A stretch of 64,000 nucleotides of DNA from Candidatus Solirubrobacter pratensis (lineage in GTDB: Bacteria; Actinomycetota; Thermoleophilia; Solirubrobacterales; Solirubrobacteraceae): assembly GCF_000425945.1 (NCBI RefSeq), contig NZ_AUEK01000006.1:605057-669056 (forward strand), written 5' to 3'. Below, one piece after another: positions 16,058-25,169 of this stretch. The notes under the pieces were generated by a model. That model worked only from the letters and a program-made list of their open reading frames with translations. It did not search any database and had not been told where the DNA came from. Every line of letters starts with the position of its first letter. The first letter of the stretch is position 1. The position numbers were made by a program, and so were the translations under genes.

Positions 16058-19000
16058 GTGCGGCCGCGACAGATCGCACCTGTAGCGCTGGTCCTCGCGC
16101 TCACCGTTGCGGGCTTCATCGCCGCCCGCCTGCTCACCGAGCGGGATGCGCGACGGGACTCCGAGCGACGCGCCGAGGTCGCGGCGGCGCAGATCGGTGG
16201 CCGCCTCGCGCAGGCGGCGTCGCTCACCGAGAGCCTCCGCCGGTTCATGCTGGACGCCAGCGGCACCGGGGTCACGAGCGACCAGTTCGCGAGGAACGCA
16301 TCCAGGTGGCTCAGCCCGGCGGGCTTCCCCGCCGCCGCATGGGTCGAGCGCGTTCCGGGCTCCCGCCGCGCGGCGTACGAGCGGCGTATCGGCCAGCCCA
16401 TCGTGACACCCGACCAGCGGGTCAGCGGATCCCGCTCCTCCTACCTGCCGGCGACGCTGGTGTCCGGCTTCTATCCCATGGCCGTGCCCGGCACCGATCT
16501 GAGCGGCGAGCCGGGGATGGCCGCGGCACTCGCTCGCGCGACCCGCCGCGATGACGTAGCCGGGACCCCTGTGGAACCCCCGAGCACCGGGACCAGCGGG
16601 CTCTTCCTCGTCTCGCCGGCGCCGAATCTCGTCGCGGAGGTCCTCGACCCGGGGTACGTGGTCGTCTTCGTATCGGACCTCACGCTGCGTGCGGCGGCCA
16701 GGGGCTCGCCGGCGGTGCGGATCGCGGCCGCAGGCACATCGCCGGAGAGCCGCGCGAAGACCGTCAGCAGGACGCTCGCCGTCGCAGGGCAGCGGTTCGA
16801 CGTCGTGGTGCCGCGGGAATCGGTCCGGGACGCCGCGGCGGTGCTGCCTTGGCTCGTCCTCGCCGCCGGGCTCGTCCTTGCCGCGCTGGCGGTCGCGCTC
16901 GGCATCAATGGAGCACGGAGAGCCAGGGCACAGGAAGAGCTCGACCGCATCTTCACGCTCTCCTCCGACCTGATCGCGGTCGCCGACTTCAACGGATGCT
17001 TCAGGCGCGTCAATCCGGCTGCCGAGCAGATCCTGGGGTACACCGAGGAAGAGCTCCTCTCGAGGCCGTATCTCGACTTCGTCCACCCCGACGACCGTGA
17101 GAGGACGGCGGTGGAGACCGCCGCGATCGGTCAGGGCAACGCGACGCTGTCGTTCGAGAACCGCTACGTCCGCAAGGACGGCACGCTGAGGGTGCTCGAG
17201 TGGCAGACGACGCCGATCGTCGAGGACGGGTTCGTGTATGCGGTGGCGCGCGACGTGACGGAGCGCCGGCAGACCGAGACCGAGCGGGAGCGTCTGGCGG
17301 GCGAGCAGGCGGCACTGCGGAGGGTGGCGACGCTGGTCGCGCGCCAAGCGCCCCAGGCCGAGGTCTTCCGGGCGATCGCGGAGGAGATCGCGCACACGCT
17401 CGGCGCGGATGAGATGTGGATGCTGCGATACGACGGCGACCTGACCGCGGTCGTCGTGGGCAGCTCCGGCGGGCATGACGACGCCTTGCCCGTCGGCTCG
17501 CGCCTGTCGCTGGAAGCCGACACCGCCGCCTCGCGGGTGTTCCGGACAGGACACACGGCGTCGATCGACGACTCCCGGGCGATGAGCGGGCCCCTGGCGG
17601 AGACCGCCCGCTCGATCGGGATCCGCTCGATCGTGGGGGCGCCCATCCGCGTGGAAGGCCGGCTCTGGGGTGCGATGGTCGCGGGCACGACTCGCCGGCA
17701 TCTGCTGCCGCCGGATACCGAGTCCCGCCTCGGGCAGTTCACGGAGCTGATGGCCACGGCGATCGCCAACACGGAGTCGCGTGCCGAGGTGGAGCGTCTC
17801 GCCGAGGAGCAGGCGGCGCTGCGGCGGGTGGCGACCCTCGTCGCGCGCGAGGCGCCCCAGACAGAGGTCTTCACCGCGATCGCGGAGGAGGTCGGCCGGC
17901 TGCTCGGCACCGAGCAGGCCCGGATGCTGCGCTATGAGGACGACCGGAGCGTCGTCCTGGTCGCCAGCGGCGGCGAGGCCGCAGATGCCCTGCCCATCGG
18001 GGCGCGCTGGGAGCTGGGCGGCGAGAACATCGTCTCGCGCGTGTTCCGGACCGGGCGACCGGCCAGGCTCGACGACTACGGCAAGACCTCGAGCGGCCCG
18101 ATCGGCGAGGCGGTTCGCCCGGTCGGCATCAGCTCCGTCGTGGGGACGCCGATCATGGTGGAAGGCCGGCTGTGGGGTGCGATGGTCGCCGGGACGAGTC
18201 GGGACGTGCCCATGCCGCGGGGGACCGAATCGCGCCTGGGCCAGTTCACAGAGCTGATGGCCACCGCGATCGCCAAGACCGAGTCGCACGCCAGGGCGGA
18301 CCAGCTCGCGGACGAGCAGGCGGCGCTGCGGCGCGTCGCGACGCTTGTCGCCAAGGAGGCGTCGCTGGCGGAGGTGTTCGAGCGGGTTGCCGAAGACGTG
18401 GCGAAGGTGTTCGGTGACGTCGACTGCGCCCTCCTGCGCAACGACCGTGACGGGAACGCGCGTGTGGTGGCCATGTGGGACGCAGACGGCTCCGCCCGCT
18501 TCTCGGTCGGGACGCCGGTACCGCTCGACGGCGGCGGCGTCGTGCCGGCGGTCCTCGAGGAGGGCCGGCCTGCCCGGATCGACGACTACTCGGACATCGT
18601 CGAGCCCGTCGGCCGGCGCGCCGAGGGGCTCCGGATCCGCTCGGCCGTCGGCTGTCCGATCGTCGTCCGCGGCCGCCTGTGGGGCGTGATGGGCGTCGCG
18701 AAGCCGGAGGCCGGTGCGTTTCCGCCGGACACCGAGGCGCGCGTCGCTCAGTTCACCGAGCTGATCGCGACCGCCATCGCCAACGCCGAGGCCCGCGCGG
18801 AGGTGGAGCGGCTCGCCGACGAGCAGGCCGCGCTGCGGCGGGTGGCGACGCTCGTCGCGCAAGGCGTGCAGCCGGCCGAACTCTTCTCGGCCGTCAGCGT
18901 GGAGGTCGGTCGACTGTTCGGCTCGGACCTGGCAGCGGTCAGCAGGTTCGACTCCGACCCTCCGTCCTCCGTCGTCGTCGGCTCGGCGAAGAGCACCGAG

Positions 19001-20425
19001 GCGATCGCCATCGGATCGCGATCCGCGGTCGACGACGAGACGAGTGCGGCGCAGGTGTATCGCACCGGGCGCTCCGCCAGGAGCGACGGCGAGGACTGGG
19101 CGACGGTCGGCGACCCCACCGCCGTCCACGCGCTTCGCGCGGGCGCCGTCTCCTCGGTCTCGAGCCCGATCGTCGTCGAGGGTCGTCTGTGGGGCGCCGT
19201 CACCGTGTCGGCCAGAGCGTCGCTCCCGGTGGACACCGAGGAGCGCCTGGAGAAGTTCACCGAGCTCGTCGCAACCGCGATCGCGAACGCCGAGTCGGGC
19301 GAAGCGCTCGCCCGGCTCGCCGACGAGCAGGCGGCGCTGCGCCGCGTGGCGACGCTGGTCGCGGAGGGGGCCTCGCCGACCGCTGTCTTCAACGCGCTCG
19401 CCGGCGAGATGGCACGGTTGCTGGATGCCCAGCACGTCGTGGTGGGCCGCTACGAGCCCGGCGCCGAGCTCACCGTGCTCGCGCTCCGCGGCTCGAGCGC
19501 ACACGCGGTCCCCGCGGGTGCGCGGATAAGCCATGAAGGCGACAGCGTGGAGGCGGTGGTGCGGCGCACCGAGCGCTCCGCGCGGATGGAGAGCTATGCA
19601 GGTGCGCGCGGCGTCATCGCCGAGCTGGCACGGGCGGCGGGCGTGCGTGTGGCGGTCGGAGCGCCGATTGTCGTGGACGGCCGGCTCTGGGGCGTCGTCT
19701 CGGCGGGCTGGAACTGGGAGGAGTCCCCGCGCGCCGACACCGAGCAGCGGATGGCCAAGTTCGCCCAGCTGCTCGAGACCGCGATCGCGAACGCCGACAG
19801 CCGCGACCAGCTCACGGCCTCGCGGGCGCGGCTCGTGACCGCGGCGGACGAGGCCCGCCGCCGCGTGGCCCGGGACCTGCACGACGGCGCGCAGCAGCGG
19901 CTGGTGCACACCATCGTGACGCTGAAGCTCGCGCAGCGGGCGCTCGACCAGCGCGACGGCCAGGCGGCGTCGGTCGTCGGCGACGCGCTCGAGCAGGCGC
20001 AGCACGCCAACGCGGAGCTGCGCGAGCTGGCCCACGGAATCCTCCCCGCGGCCCTCACGAGCCGCGGCCTGCGGGCCGGCCTCGAGGCGTTCGTGGCGCG
20101 GCTCGACCTGCCGGTCGAGGTGGAGACTCCGGCCGAGCGGTTCTCGGCGGAGATCGAGGCGAGCGCGTACTTCATCGTGGCCGAGGCGCTCACCAACGTC
20201 GTCAAGCACGCGCACGCGAGCCGCGCCGAGGTCGTCGCATCCGTACACGATGGGATGCTCGAGCTCGAGGTTCGCGACGACGGGACCGGCGGCGCTGATC
20301 CCGGCGGTCACGGAGTGGTGGGGATGAGCGACAGAGCGGCCGCGCTCGGGGGCCGGCTGAAGATCGACAGTCCGCCCGGCGCCGGCACGCTCCTGACCGC
20401 CACGCTGCCGCTCTCAGGCCGCTAG
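16058..20425 (+). CDS. CHASE-PAS-5xGAF sensor histidine kinase (HK2)
   Basis: A 1,455-residue membrane kinase. TM (5-26); CHASE-like sensor (27-258, WVERVPGSRRAAYERRIGQP); TM (about 260-284); PAS (294-405); five tandem GAF domains starting near 412, 581, 749, 918 and 1086, each opened by a copy of L(A/G)xEQAALRR(V)ATLVA; HisKA_3 with His1275 in RDLHDGAQQR; HATPase_c to the end with EALTNVVKHA and DDGTGGADP. GAF domains usually bind small molecules or haem, so up to five cytoplasmic inputs may be read. GTG 16058 gives MRPRQIAP, the same start as HK3, where a ribosome site is present; TTG 16004 is the alternative. It follows SBP2 co-directionally. Typical members carry one or two GAF domains, so this one is expanded. 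Confidence 0.92.
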   Translation: MRPRQIAPVALVLALTVAGFIAARLLTERDARRDSERRAEVAAAQIGGRLAQAASLTESLRRFMLDASGTGVTSDQFARNASRWLSPAGFPAAAWVERVPGSRRAAYERRIGQPIVTPDQRVSGSRSSYLPATLVSGFYPMAVPGTDLSGEPGMAAALARATRRDDVAGTPVEPPSTGTSGLFLVSPAPNLVAEVLDPGYVVVFVSDLTLRAAARGSPAVRIAAAGTSPESRAKTVSRTLAVAGQRFDVVVPRESVRDAAAVLPWLVLAAGLVLAALAVALGINGARRARAQEELDRIFTLSSDLIAVADFNGCFRRVNPAAEQILGYTEEELLSRPYLDFVHPDDRERTAVETAAIGQGNATLSFENRYVRKDGTLRVLEWQTTPIVEDGFVYAVARDVTERRQTETERERLAGEQAALRRVATLVARQAPQAEVFRAIAEEIAHTLGADEMWMLRYDGDLTAVVVGSSGGHDDALPVGSRLSLEADTAASRVFRTGHTASIDDSRAMSGPLAETARSIGIRSIVGAPIRVEGRLWGAMVAGTTRRHLLPPDTESRLGQFTELMATAIANTESRAEVERLAEEQAALRRVATLVAREAPQTEVFTAIAEEVGRLLGTEQARMLRYEDDRSVVLVASGGEAADALPIGARWELGGENIVSRVFRTGRPARLDDYGKTSSGPIGEAVRPVGISSVVGTPIMVEGRLWGAMVAGTSRDVPMPRGTESRLGQFTELMATAIAKTESHARADQLADEQAALRRVATLVAKEASLAEVFERVAEDVAKVFGDVDCALLRNDRDGNARVVAMWDADGSARFSVGTPVPLDGGGVVPAVLEEGRPARIDDYSDIVEPVGRRAEGLRIRSAVGCPIVVRGRLWGVMGVAKPEAGAFPPDTEARVAQFTELIATAIANAEARAEVERLADEQAALRRVATLVAQGVQPAELFSAVSVEVGRLFGSDLAAVSRFDSDPPSSVVVGSAKSTEAIAIGSRSAVDDETSAAQVYRTGRSARSDGEDWATVGDPTAVHALRAGAVSSVSSPIVVEGRLWGAVTVSARASLPVDTEERLEKFTELVATAIANAESGEALARLADEQAALRRVATLVAEGASPTAVFNALAGEMARLLDAQHVVVGRYEPGAELTVLALRGSSAHAVPAGARISHEGDSVEAVVRRTERSARMESYAGARGVIAELARAAGVRVAVGAPIVVDGRLWGVVSAGWNWEESPRADTEQRMAKFAQLLETAIANADSRDQLTASRARLVTAADEARRRVARDLHDGAQQRLVHTIVTLKLAQRALDQRDGQAASVVGDALEQAQHANAELRELAHGILPAALTSRGLRAGLEAFVARLDLPVEVETPAERFSAEIEASAYFIVAEALTNVVKHAHASRAEVVASVHDGMLELEVRDDGTGGADPGGHGVVGMSDRAAALGGRLKIDSPPGAGTLLTATLPLSGR

Positions 20426-20475
20426 CGGCCCAACGTTCCGCGGAGCCGTCCCGCGGGTGCGACGATCCAGGGAGC

Positions 20476-21204
20476 GTGATCGGCGAGATCGTCAGCGTGA
20501 ACCCGTTCGGCGAGCGATTCGAGCCCGGGTCCGGCACGGCCTTCGTCGTGCTGATCTCGTTCCTGGTCGCCTTCCTCGCGATCCGCACGAGCGCGCGGCT
20601 GACGCGCAGCGTCTCGTGGTGGCCGGGCGGCGTCCAGACGGGCGGCGTCCACCTGCATCACCTCGTGTGGGGCATCTGCCTGCTGCTCCTGTGCGGCTTC
20701 CTCGGCTTCGCCGCGCCGCTGCAGGCGCCGCTGTGGCACATCGTCGCGATCGGCTTCGGCGTGGGCGCGGGCTTCACGCTGGACGAGTTCGCGCTCTGGG
20801 TCCGGCTCCAGGACGTGTACTGGAGCGAGGAAGGCCGGACGTCGTTCGACGCCGTCGTCTGCACGTGCACGTTCGCCGCGCTCGTCGTGATCGGGACGCG
20901 CCCCTTCGGGCTCGACGAGGCCTCCTCGATCCTCGGCACCGCCGCCGTGGTGGCCGGCGTCACGGGCCTCGCCGTCGCCTGCTTCGCCAAGGGCCGCCTC
21001 ATGCTCGGCGTGATCGGCCTGTTCGTGCCGGCCGTCGCGCTCGCCGGCGCGATCCGGCTCGGGCGCCCCGACTCGCTGTGGGCCCGCCGGCGGTACGACC
21101 CCGAGCGGCGGCGGCGCTCCGAGGAGCGCTTCGCCTCCACGCGGCCGATGCAGCGCGCGTGGCAGCGCATGGGCGACCTGATCGCCGGCAAGCCGAGCGA
21201 GTAG
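20476..21204 (+). CDS. Conserved membrane protein with HLHH motif
   Basis: A 242-residue integral membrane protein with about six helices, for example AFVVLISFLVAFLAIRTSA, LVWGICLLLLCGFLGFAAPL and IVAIGFGVGAGFTLDEFALW. The striking feature is GVHLHHLVWG near residues 57-66, a His cluster at the start of helix 2, together with DEF and WVRLQDVYW in the next loop; this could bind a metal. The C-terminal 40 residues are basic and cytoplasmic. I know similar unnamed actinobacterial proteins but no function. GTG 20476 is the only suitable start. Confidence 0.68.
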   Translation: MIGEIVSVNPFGERFEPGSGTAFVVLISFLVAFLAIRTSARLTRSVSWWPGGVQTGGVHLHHLVWGICLLLLCGFLGFAAPLQAPLWHIVAIGFGVGAGFTLDEFALWVRLQDVYWSEEGRTSFDAVVCTCTFAALVVIGTRPFGLDEASSILGTAAVVAGVTGLAVACFAKGRLMLGVIGLFVPAVALAGAIRLGRPDSLWARRRYDPERRRRSEERFASTRPMQRAWQRMGDLIAGKPSE

Positions 21205-21432
21205 CGCCCACCCGATCGGGTCCGCCGCCGCTCCGTCGCTCGCCACCGCCGAGACCCTCGCCTACGGTCATACGCGCCCATGCCCTTACCTCGCAGGGCA
21301 TCCCGCGTGCCGGCCGGGGTCAGCGTGGCTGCCGCGCTCGCCCCGGCCGCCGCGGTGGGCGAACAGCCCGTGGGATTCTTCGCTTCCGTAGCCCGCCGAT
21401 GAGTCGGCGCGCGCCGTGTCGTTACACCGCGC

Positions 21433-22209
21433 ATGACTGCTCTTCTGACGAACAAGACGGCGATCATCTACGGCGGCGGCGGCTCGCTCGGCGGCGCCGT
21501 GGCCCGGACCTTCGCCCGCGAGGGCGCGACGGTTCACCTCGCGGGACGCACGCGCGAGCCGATGGAGGCGGTCGCGGCCGAGATCGCCGCGGCCGGCGGA
21601 CGCGCCGAGGTCGCCGTGCTGGACGCCACCGACGAGGCGGCCGTGGACGCCCACGCCGCCGCCGTCGGCCGCATCGACATCTCGTTCAACCTGATCAGCC
21701 GCGGGGACGACCAGGGCACGCCGCTGGTCGACATGTCGCTCGAGCGCGTGCTCGGCGCGATCAACACCGGCGTGACGACCGCGTTCCTCACCGCCCGCGC
21801 CGCGGCGCGGCACATGGACGGCTCAGGCGTGATCCTGCACCTCACGAGCGGGTCCTCGCGGGGCACCCAGCCGGGCATGGGCAACACCGGCCCGACCGAC
21901 GCGGCGACCGAGGCGCTGCACCGCTACCTCGCCGCCGAGCTCGGGCCGCGCGGCGTGCGCGTCGTCGGCATCCACACCGCGGCCGTGCGCGAGACACTCA
22001 AGGCGGAGAAGATCGCCGCCGTCAACGGTGCGGACCCCGCCGCGATCGACGTGGACGCGATCCTCGGCGGCATCGCCCAGATGACGATGCTGCGGCGCCC
22101 GCCGGCGCTGCAGCAGATCGCGGAGACCGCCGCGTTCCTCGCGTCCGACGGCGCCGGCGCGATCACCTCGGGCATCGTGAACGCGACCTGCGGCCTGGTC
22201 CCGGGATAG
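21433..22209 (+). CDS. SDR-fold protein lacking the YxxxK catalytic pair
   Basis: A 258-residue classical-length SDR. The cofactor site is present in modified form (IIYGGGGSLGGAVARTFARE), as are strand beta-2 AGRT, VLDATD and the catalytic-region serine in LTSGSSRG. Where family members read AYGPAKAA, this one has NTGPTDAA at residues 151-158: Tyr is Thr152 and Lys is Asp156. It therefore lacks the usual catalytic base and is either a non-enzymatic nucleotide sensor or uses other chemistry. The C-terminus (FLASDGAGAITSGIVNATCG) is normal. It stands alone between membrane-protein genes. Confidence 0.85.
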   Translation: MTALLTNKTAIIYGGGGSLGGAVARTFAREGATVHLAGRTREPMEAVAAEIAAAGGRAEVAVLDATDEAAVDAHAAAVGRIDISFNLISRGDDQGTPLVDMSLERVLGAINTGVTTAFLTARAAARHMDGSGVILHLTSGSSRGTQPGMGNTGPTDAATEALHRYLAAELGPRGVRVVGIHTAAVRETLKAEKIAAVNGADPAAIDVDAILGGIAQMTMLRRPPALQQIAETAAFLASDGAGAITSGIVNATCGLVPG

Positions 22210-22234
22210 CCGCCGCGACGGCATCGGTACGGTT

Positions 22235-24055
22235 GTGCCCGATGCCGCCCGACGTCCGCCGCAGAGCGGCCGCGGCGCTCACGGTGGCCGCGTCGACGGC
22301 GGAACGGTCGCCGGCGCGGCGATCGAGAAGCTGCGGCCCGACCTCGCGGCCAAGCTCGAGCAGGGCGGCCGGGTACGGGTCGCCACGGCGCGCATCGGCA
22401 GCGCGGCCGGCGACCTCGCCCGGCTGGCGAACCGCGTCCGCGTGCTGTCCTGGCTGCTCGCCGCGCTCACCCTGGCGGCCGGGGCGGCGGCGATCGCGCT
22501 CGCGCTCGACCGCCGCCGCGCGATCGCGCGGCTCGGCGTCGGCGCCGCCACGGCGGGCGTGGCGATCGTCGTGGCCTACACGGCGGCGCGCGCGGTCGTG
22601 CTCGCGGGCGTGAGCGACCCCGACGAGCGCGCCGCGGCCGCCGGGGTCTGGACCGCGTTCCTCGGCGACCTGCGCACGCTCGGCTGGGCGCTCGGCGGCG
22701 GGGGGATCGTCGTCGCGGCGGCCGCGGACTCGCTGATCCGCCCGGTCGCCATCGAGGGAACGCCGGCGCGCGCATGGAGGACGGTCGCCGCGGAGCCGCG
22801 CAGCACGCCGCGCCGCCTCGCCCGCGCGGCCGCACTGATCGCGGCGGGCGCGATCGTGATCGCGCAGCCGCTGACCGTCGTGCAGGTCGCCGCGATCGTC
22901 GGCGGCGTCTACCTCGTGTACAAGGGGCTCGAGTCGGCGCTGCGCGGCGTCTACCGCCCGCGCCCGGAGCACGAGCCCGCGCGGCGGCGCCGCGCCCCGC
23001 TCGCCGCCGTGATCGTGCCGGCCGCCCTGCTCGTCGCCGGCAGCGCCGGCGCGTTCGTCGCCGCCGGCGGCGCCGCCGCCCCGGGGCCCGCGGTGGACGC
23101 GTGCAACGGCGCCGTCGCGCTGTGCGATCGCCCGCTCGACCAGGTGGTGCTGCCCGCGACCCACAACGCGATGTCAGCGCCGCTGCCGGGCTGGGCCTCG
23201 GCCGAGCAGGACCGCTCGATCGGCGGCCAGCTCGAGGACGGCATCCGAGGCCTGCTGGTCGACACCCACTACGCCGACCGGCTCCCCGACGGCCGCGTGC
23301 GCACGTACTTCGGCACCGACGCCCAGCTGCGGCGCACGGCGCAGCAGGACGGCGTCAGCGAGGCGAGCATCCAGGCGGCGCTGCGGCTGCGCGAGCGGCT
23401 CGGATTCCGGGGCGAGGGCGAACGCGGGATGTACCTCTGCCACACGTTCTGCGAGCTCGGCGCGACGCCGCTGGCGGACGCGCTGAAGGACATCCACGAC
23501 TTCCTCGCGACCCATCCGTCCGACGTCGTCGTGGTGATCAACCAGGACTACGTGACGCCGGCGGACTACGTCAAGGCCGTCGGCGACGCCGGGCTGGTCC
23601 CCTACGCGTTCTCCGGCGACCCCGCCACGACGACGCTGGGGCAGATGATCGACTCCGGCCGGCGGCTGATGCTGCTCGCCGAGAACCACGCCGGCGCGGC
23701 GCCGTGGTACCGGCTCGCCTACGCGAGCCTGACCGAGGAGACGCCGTACACGTTCAAGAGCGCGCGGCTGCTGACCGACCGGGCGGACCTCCCCGCGAGC
23801 TGCAAGGCCAACCGGGGCCCGGCGAAGGCGCCGCTGTTCCTGATCAACCACTGGGTCTCGACCGACCCGATCCCGCGCCCGAGCGACGCGGCCAAGGTCA
23901 ACGCGTACGCCCCGCTGCTGGCGCGCGCCCAGGAGTGCGAGCGCCTCCGCCATCACCTGCCCAATCTGCTGGCCGTCAACTTCTACAAGCGCGGCGACCT
24001 CTTCCGGGTCGTCGACACCCTCAACCGCACGGTCCAGGCCGGCGGACTGAAGTAG
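22235..24055 (+). CDS. Membrane-anchored PI-PLC X-domain-like protein
   Basis: A 606-residue protein. Residues about 65-290 hold five hydrophobic segments (e.g. VLSWLLAALTLAAGAAAIAL and AAVIVPAALLVAGSAGAFVA). The C-terminal 310 residues are a phosphatidylinositol-phospholipase-C X-like barrel: first catalytic His in LPATHNAMSAP, then GIRGLLVDTHY, second catalytic His in YLCHTFCELG, and VVVINQDYV. The catalytic part is presumably outside the membrane and cleaves a phosphodiester. Substrate is unknown; bacterial members need no calcium. The first 45 residues look unordered and GTG 22235 has no clear ribosome site, so the N-terminus may be shortened. Confidence 0.8.
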   Translation: MPDAARRPPQSGRGAHGGRVDGGTVAGAAIEKLRPDLAAKLEQGGRVRVATARIGSAAGDLARLANRVRVLSWLLAALTLAAGAAAIALALDRRRAIARLGVGAATAGVAIVVAYTAARAVVLAGVSDPDERAAAAGVWTAFLGDLRTLGWALGGGGIVVAAAADSLIRPVAIEGTPARAWRTVAAEPRSTPRRLARAAALIAAGAIVIAQPLTVVQVAAIVGGVYLVYKGLESALRGVYRPRPEHEPARRRRAPLAAVIVPAALLVAGSAGAFVAAGGAAAPGPAVDACNGAVALCDRPLDQVVLPATHNAMSAPLPGWASAEQDRSIGGQLEDGIRGLLVDTHYADRLPDGRVRTYFGTDAQLRRTAQQDGVSEASIQAALRLRERLGFRGEGERGMYLCHTFCELGATPLADALKDIHDFLATHPSDVVVVINQDYVTPADYVKAVGDAGLVPYAFSGDPATTTLGQMIDSGRRLMLLAENHAGAAPWYRLAYASLTEETPYTFKSARLLTDRADLPASCKANRGPAKAPLFLINHWVSTDPIPRPSDAAKVNAYAPLLARAQECERLRHHLPNLLAVNFYKRGDLFRVVDTLNRTVQAGGLK

Positions 24056-24226
24056 CGCCGGCGATCCGCCGGTTCGCCATGTCGCCGCGGCCGGCCGCGA
24101 TGAGCCCGCCGGCGGAAGCACGAGAACGATCCTGCGAGTTCGCGATGTCATGCGCCCAGACTCCCGGTTCAGTGCGAGCGGACTGAGATCCTCGGAAGAA
24201 ATCGCTGAGAGCGCTAGGCTCCAAGT
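24056..24226. other. Intergenic, nothing recognised
   Basis: About 170 bases between the PI-PLC-like gene and a small membrane protein; no hairpin, repeat or coding frame that I can support. Confidence 0.3.
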
Positions 24227-24514
24227 ATGGAGCCTGATCGCTTCGACGACGTCGAGCTCCGCGTGATCGAGGACCCCGTCGCGCGCGGCCCGCGCCGCTC
24301 CACCCGGTGGGTGCTCGCGCTCGTCGCGGGCCTGCTCTCGGCCGCCACGCTCGCCGCCGGAGCCTCGGCGCTCACGGCCTCGGCGGGCCGGCCGGCCAGC
24401 CCGTCCGGCCAGCAGCTGCTCAACGAGGTCACGAGCGACGCCGCCTGGTCGGGGCTGCGCCCGTGTCCCGAGCAGAACCTGACGGCGCCGCCGTCGAGCT
24501 CCGTGCGCGACTGA
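24227..24514 (+). CDS. Small single-pass membrane or secreted protein
   Basis: A 95-residue protein with an acidic N-terminal 25 residues, one hydrophobic segment (WVLALVAGLLSAATLAAGAS, about 29-48) and a short polar C-terminus with one Cys. Codon bias supports coding. I do not recognise a family. The segment could be a late signal anchor that exposes about 45 residues outside. No partner is suggested by position. Confidence 0.5.
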   Translation: MEPDRFDDVELRVIEDPVARGPRRSTRWVLALVAGLLSAATLAAGASALTASAGRPASPSGQQLLNEVTSDAAWSGLRPCPEQNLTAPPSSSVRD

Positions 24515-24647
24515 AGACGACCTTGCCGCCTGCTTCGCGGCGCTTTGGGGGGCGACGCGTGCGATCTCATACGCCCCAGGCGGGCCATCGCCTGAATGGG
24601 CCATTCCCGTCATCGAGACCCGGGTAGCGGTACTAGCCTTGCGGGCG

Positions 24648-25169
24648 GTGCCCGGTGATCGTAGGCAGGCGATCCTCGACGCTGCGATCACCGTGATCGC
24701 GCGGCGGGGCGTGCGCGGGCTGCGCGTGGAGCAGGTCGCGAGCGAGGCGGGCGTCGCGGTGTCGCTGATCTACTACTACTTCGTCAATCGCAACGGCCTC
24801 GTGCGGGCGACGCTCGAGCACGCCAACGCGCGCGCGGCGCGGCGCGGCGCGGACGGCGACGCCGAGGCGATGCTGCTGGCCGAGCTCGACGACGCGGCGC
24901 ACGACACTTCTGTGGTGTGGGGCGAGGTGCTCGCCTCGGCGGTGTTCGAGCCGGCGCTGCGGGAGGGGATGGCCGAGGCCAGCAACACGTGGAGCCGGCT
25001 CGTCGCCACCGCGATCGACGGCGGCTCGCCGCAGGCGCTGGAGAAGGCCGAGCGCCTGACGGCGCTCCTGGACGGGCTGAGCGCGCGCCGGCTCGCGGGC
25101 CTGATCACAGGCGCGCGGGCGAAGGAGCTGATGCGGGGCGCGATCGCCGCGGAGCTCGCAACCGGATGA
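24648..25169 (+). CDS. TetR-family regulator
   Basis: A 173-residue TetR regulator with a clear HTH (RQAILDAAITVIARRGVRGL, EQVASEAGVAVSLIYYYFVN, NGLVRATLEHA) and a helical ligand domain of about 115 residues ending GLITGARAKELMRGAI. GTG 24648 or TTG 24639 could start it; no good ribosome site separates them. Its stop overlaps the ATG of a secreted amidase gene (ATGA at 25166), so regulator and amidase are translationally coupled. Confidence 0.82.
   Translation: MPGDRRQAILDAAITVIARRGVRGLRVEQVASEAGVAVSLIYYYFVNRNGLVRATLEHANARAARRGADGDAEAMLLAELDDAAHDTSVVWGEVLASAVFEPALREGMAEASNTWSRLVATAIDGGSPQALEKAERLTALLDGLSARRLAGLITGARAKELMRGAIAAELATG

Noticed and set aside
14600..20311. A 1,903-codon open frame on the minus strand
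   Set aside because: It is antisense to SBP2 and HK2, has low-complexity Arg/Gly/Asp composition and no motif. Long antisense frames are expected where third positions are nearly all G or C.
16058..20425. The five GAF repeats as a CRISPR or other DNA repeat array
   Set aside because: The period is about 507 bases, in frame, and diverges as protein domains do; it is a coding repeat.
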